This document shows positions 61,678-64,000 of a stretch of 64,000 nt of DNA, piece by piece. Position 1 is the stretch's first letter; each line of letters begins with the position of its first letter. This DNA is from Dolomedes plantarius. Taxonomy: Eukaryota; Arthropoda; Arachnida; Araneae; Dolomedidae. The notes beneath the pieces were generated by a model. That model was not told the DNA's origin and did not search any database. It saw nothing but the letters and a program-made list of their open reading frames with translations. The DNA is taken from positions 114,899,580 to 114,963,579 of the forward strand of contig OU015491.1 of the NCBI GenBank assembly GCA_907164885.2, in the 5' to 3' direction. The position numbers and the translations under genes were made by a program.

Positions 61678-63279
61678 CTATGGCAGGTCGACGCGCAGGT
61701 CATCAAAGTTTCTGCAATCGATTAGACAGTGCTCGACTGTCTGAATCTCGCCACAACTGCAGTTGTCCATCTTCCCGAAGAATTTGGCCTGGTACTGGCC
61801 AAAGCTGCCGTGCTCAGTGATCGCCTGGTTCCTCAGGAAATCCCCTTGGACTCTATCCAGACTGACAGTCTGGAAGATTTCCTGCGTACGCCTGCCCTTA
61901 GTGGACACATTCCATCTGTCCTGCCATTTTCTTATGGCTTCTTTCAACAGTATGCCTTTGAGTTGGTTTTTGGTCCGTTTGTAGAAGTTGGTAATGGTGG
62001 GGAGTTGAGTCGCTCTTTTGGCGACCTCTTCCACCTCTTCATTTCTGTAATTACCGGCATGGGCTTTCACCCAGTGCCAGGTAATTTTTAAGCCGTTTTT
62101 ATTGATACTCTCTTTCAGATTATCTACCGACTGACATTTTAAGCTCTTGGCTTTGAGTGCCTGCAGTGCACTCATGGAGTCCGTATAGACATCGAACTCC
62201 TTGGTTCGTGTCTTAATTGCGTCTTCGATCGCCATCTCAATTGCCCTCAACTCAGCCTGATAAGAGGAACTGTGATCTGAGTTCCTCTCCATTAGATCAT
62301 AGAGCCTTAAGTTGTTATCATACTTGATAACACCTTCGCACTTGACTAGAGCAGTGCTGGCTAGATCAGTAATATTATAAACTACCATACTACTGATGAG
62401 GATGACTAGGTCATTCGCGAAGGCTTGTATGTGGAAGTCCGCTTTGTCCTCTTCTGCTTTCAGGAGATCGTTAATCACGAGTGGCCAAAGTATTGGTCCC
62501 AAGGAGGAACCTTGGGGTACTCCAACGTTATACTTCCACTCTCCTTGACTAAGCATTATGCTTCGATCTTGGAGATAGTCAATTATCAGGTACTTGAGAT
62601 TTGTGTCCATATTTAATTTCTTCATAGCCTCTATAACCCTTTTCGGGTTAATAGAGTTGTAGGCGTTTTGTATGTCGAGTGTTATCATACAAGTATAAAG
62701 CTTATTACGCTTGTTATCGCCTATAATCTCAAGTACCCTCTTTAGGTCATCGGTAGTGCTCCTGTCTCTGCGGAAGCCGTATTGAGTCTTCGAGAGTACC
62801 CCGTTTGCTTCTAGGAACTCCACGAGTCTGTTCGTGATCAACTTGTCCAGCACCTTCCCCATTACGGGGAGGAGGCAGATTGGACGATATGCGTTCGGCA
62901 TATTAGGGTCCTTCCCCGCTTTGGGGAAGTAGACCACCTTCGCTTTTTTCCAGGTATTAGGAAACTTCATCGTTGTCAGGCTCTTGTTAAATAGGTTACC
63001 CAGTAGCTGGGCATCCACTTGGTGCAATTCTTCCACTATCGTGAGCGTGAACCCATCGAATCCTGGAGTCTTCCCTTTTGCCATATTGTCCAGAATAAAG
63101 TCGATCTCATCGTTGGTGATGGGATCTTGAGTCTCTTGGATAGCGACTCTAGGATATTGAACATCGTCAATATTCTTGAAGTGGTGTTGAGCCAAAATTA
63201 ACTCCACTTCACTTTCATCGTGCGTTAAGTTACCATCGGGTTTTTTGAGCTGCTTAGCGCAGTCCCTCCCTGCCACTCC
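61678..63279 (-). pseudogene. LINE C: continuous RT-RNase H ORF with internal deletion and mutated FADD
   Basis: An open frame of 544 codons (from 63312), but its first 12 residues come from the 13-bp junction repeats, so LINE sequence starts about 63279. Residue positions: linker 13-130 (GKTPGFDGFTL); RT with NAYRPICLLPVMGKVL (140-155), motif A TLDIQNAYNSI (D213) and GVPQGSSLGPILWPLV (264-279). The YXDD box is FAND (298-301; Asn for the first Asp). Directly after ILISS (308) it jumps into RNase H (EGVIKYDNN, QAELRAIEMAI, VYTDSMSALQAL, HWVKAHAG), losing the RT thumb and the YTDGS start of RNase H (roughly 250 residues). It ends in the Cys-rich tail CSCGEIQTVEHCLIDC. The RT is almost certainly inactive although the frame is open. 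Confidence 0.88.
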
Positions 63280-63305
63280 ATTAATGTTATAAATTAATGT
63301 TATAA
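63280..63305. repeat. 13-bp junction sequence J3, two tandem copies
   Basis: ATTAATGTTATAA occurs twice head to tail (63280-63292 and 63293-63305) at the 5' end of LINE C. The same word marks the other LINE junctions at J2 and, with one change, J1. Confidence 0.9.
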
Positions 63306-64000
63306 ATAACACGTCAAATTTTAGCCATGAAAGGGTAGAGACAAGAAAATTTGATTCGAGATCAAACCAGTGCTGTTACAATAAACGTTCGCAATACCTC
63401 TGTAGCAGTTGCTACATCCAAAATATTACTTTCTCCACTAAAACAATAACTTGCACTACAATATAATTTCTAAAGAAAATTATTTTTAAGGACAATCCAG
63501 CATAACAACATTTTAAAAACTAGCATTTTTTATAACCCATCATCATTGCCATTTTAGGCTACATAAAATTGTAGAAAACAAAGATTATGTATTATTGTCG
63601 AAGTTACACCTCAAAATATTCACCTTCCAGTTGGGTAGAGACTCGACACATTCACCACTACAGATTGATTGTTACCTCCTAGACGTTCTTTCTGTATGAA
63701 AAGTAAGAAATTTATTTTTTTTTCATAGTTTAACCACCTCCCTTCAGTTAAAGAAGTTACATCAACTTTGCAAGAAATCACGCTGAATCACAAAAGAAAG
63801 AAATTCAACATATGAAAACTAATGCCAAGCGCTCGTTTAAGGCGATTTACTGGTGCAACTTGCTCTCGCGTTCAGAACTTTAATTCCGAAGCCCAATTTT
63901 TGTAATCAAAACACTAGGGATATTTCTAATTCAGATATGATGCATTTCGCTGAGGAATAAAGACATTCGCTAAAAAAGTTGTTTCGTAACATTTTCAATG
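63306..64000. other. AT-rich end of window, nothing recognised
   Basis: No coding sequence, terminus or RNA feature seen. Confidence 0.4.

Overview
This window looks like non-coding, transposon-saturated nuclear DNA from an arthropod, most likely an orb-weaving spider (Araneoidea). The evidence is its AT-rich composition, long (TA)n tracts, tRNA-derived SINEs, and DNA-transposon and LINE families that I recognise from memory of spider genomes; no database search was possible. I found no convincing exon of a conserved host gene and no true tRNA, rRNA, operon or CRISPR feature. Almost everything that can be named is a mobile element or its debris.

Layout, left to right. 2.0-4.6 kb: a TTAA-flanked MITE (2794-3873) abutted by a LINE 3' end with a twin-priming-type inversion (3876-4560). 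6.1-6.45 kb: a tRNA-derived SINE. 6.94-9.63 kb: a piggyBac transposon with perfect 14-bp termini, TTAA flanks and a broken transposase that has lost catalytic aspartates. 9.8 kb: a second SINE. 11.4-12.6 kb: a decayed Tc1-like element. 15.1-16.6 kb: a PIF/Harbinger-like element holding a hAT-type MITE. 17.1-20.7 kb: a 3.6-kb TIR element with a large broken gene of a family I cannot name. 21.4-22.2 kb: a palindromic mariner-like element between two (TA)n tracts.

23.7-31.7 kb: three copies of one non-autonomous Helitron family, the middle one split by a young gag-only LTR retrotransposon (26064-29595; LTRs differ at 1 of 438 sites; intact 663-aa gag). 32.8-33.9 kb: a hAT fragment, a 250-bp MITE and a Helitron 3' end. 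34-43 kb is mostly unidentified AT-rich DNA. 43.1-44.5 kb: another Helitron, carrying repeat-protein remains. 44.7-47.1 kb: a pogo-like MITE, then a palindromic TTAA MITE with a deleted Tc1 inside it. 47.4-51.8 kb: a SINE, a second copy of the 250-bp MITE, a Tigger remnant and a hAT end. 53.5 kb: a possible solo LTR.

54.8-63.3 kb (all minus strand): three 5'-truncated LINEs head to tail, separated by a shared 13-bp sequence. The middle one is interrupted by an internally deleted piggyBac sitting exactly between two TTAA sites in its reverse-transcriptase ORF.

Nothing here acts as a joint pathway. The logic is stratigraphic: nested pairs (Helitron>LTR element, Harbinger>hAT MITE, TTAA MITE>Tc1, LINE>piggyBac) give an order of insertion. 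The youngest-looking insertion is the gag-only LTR element.
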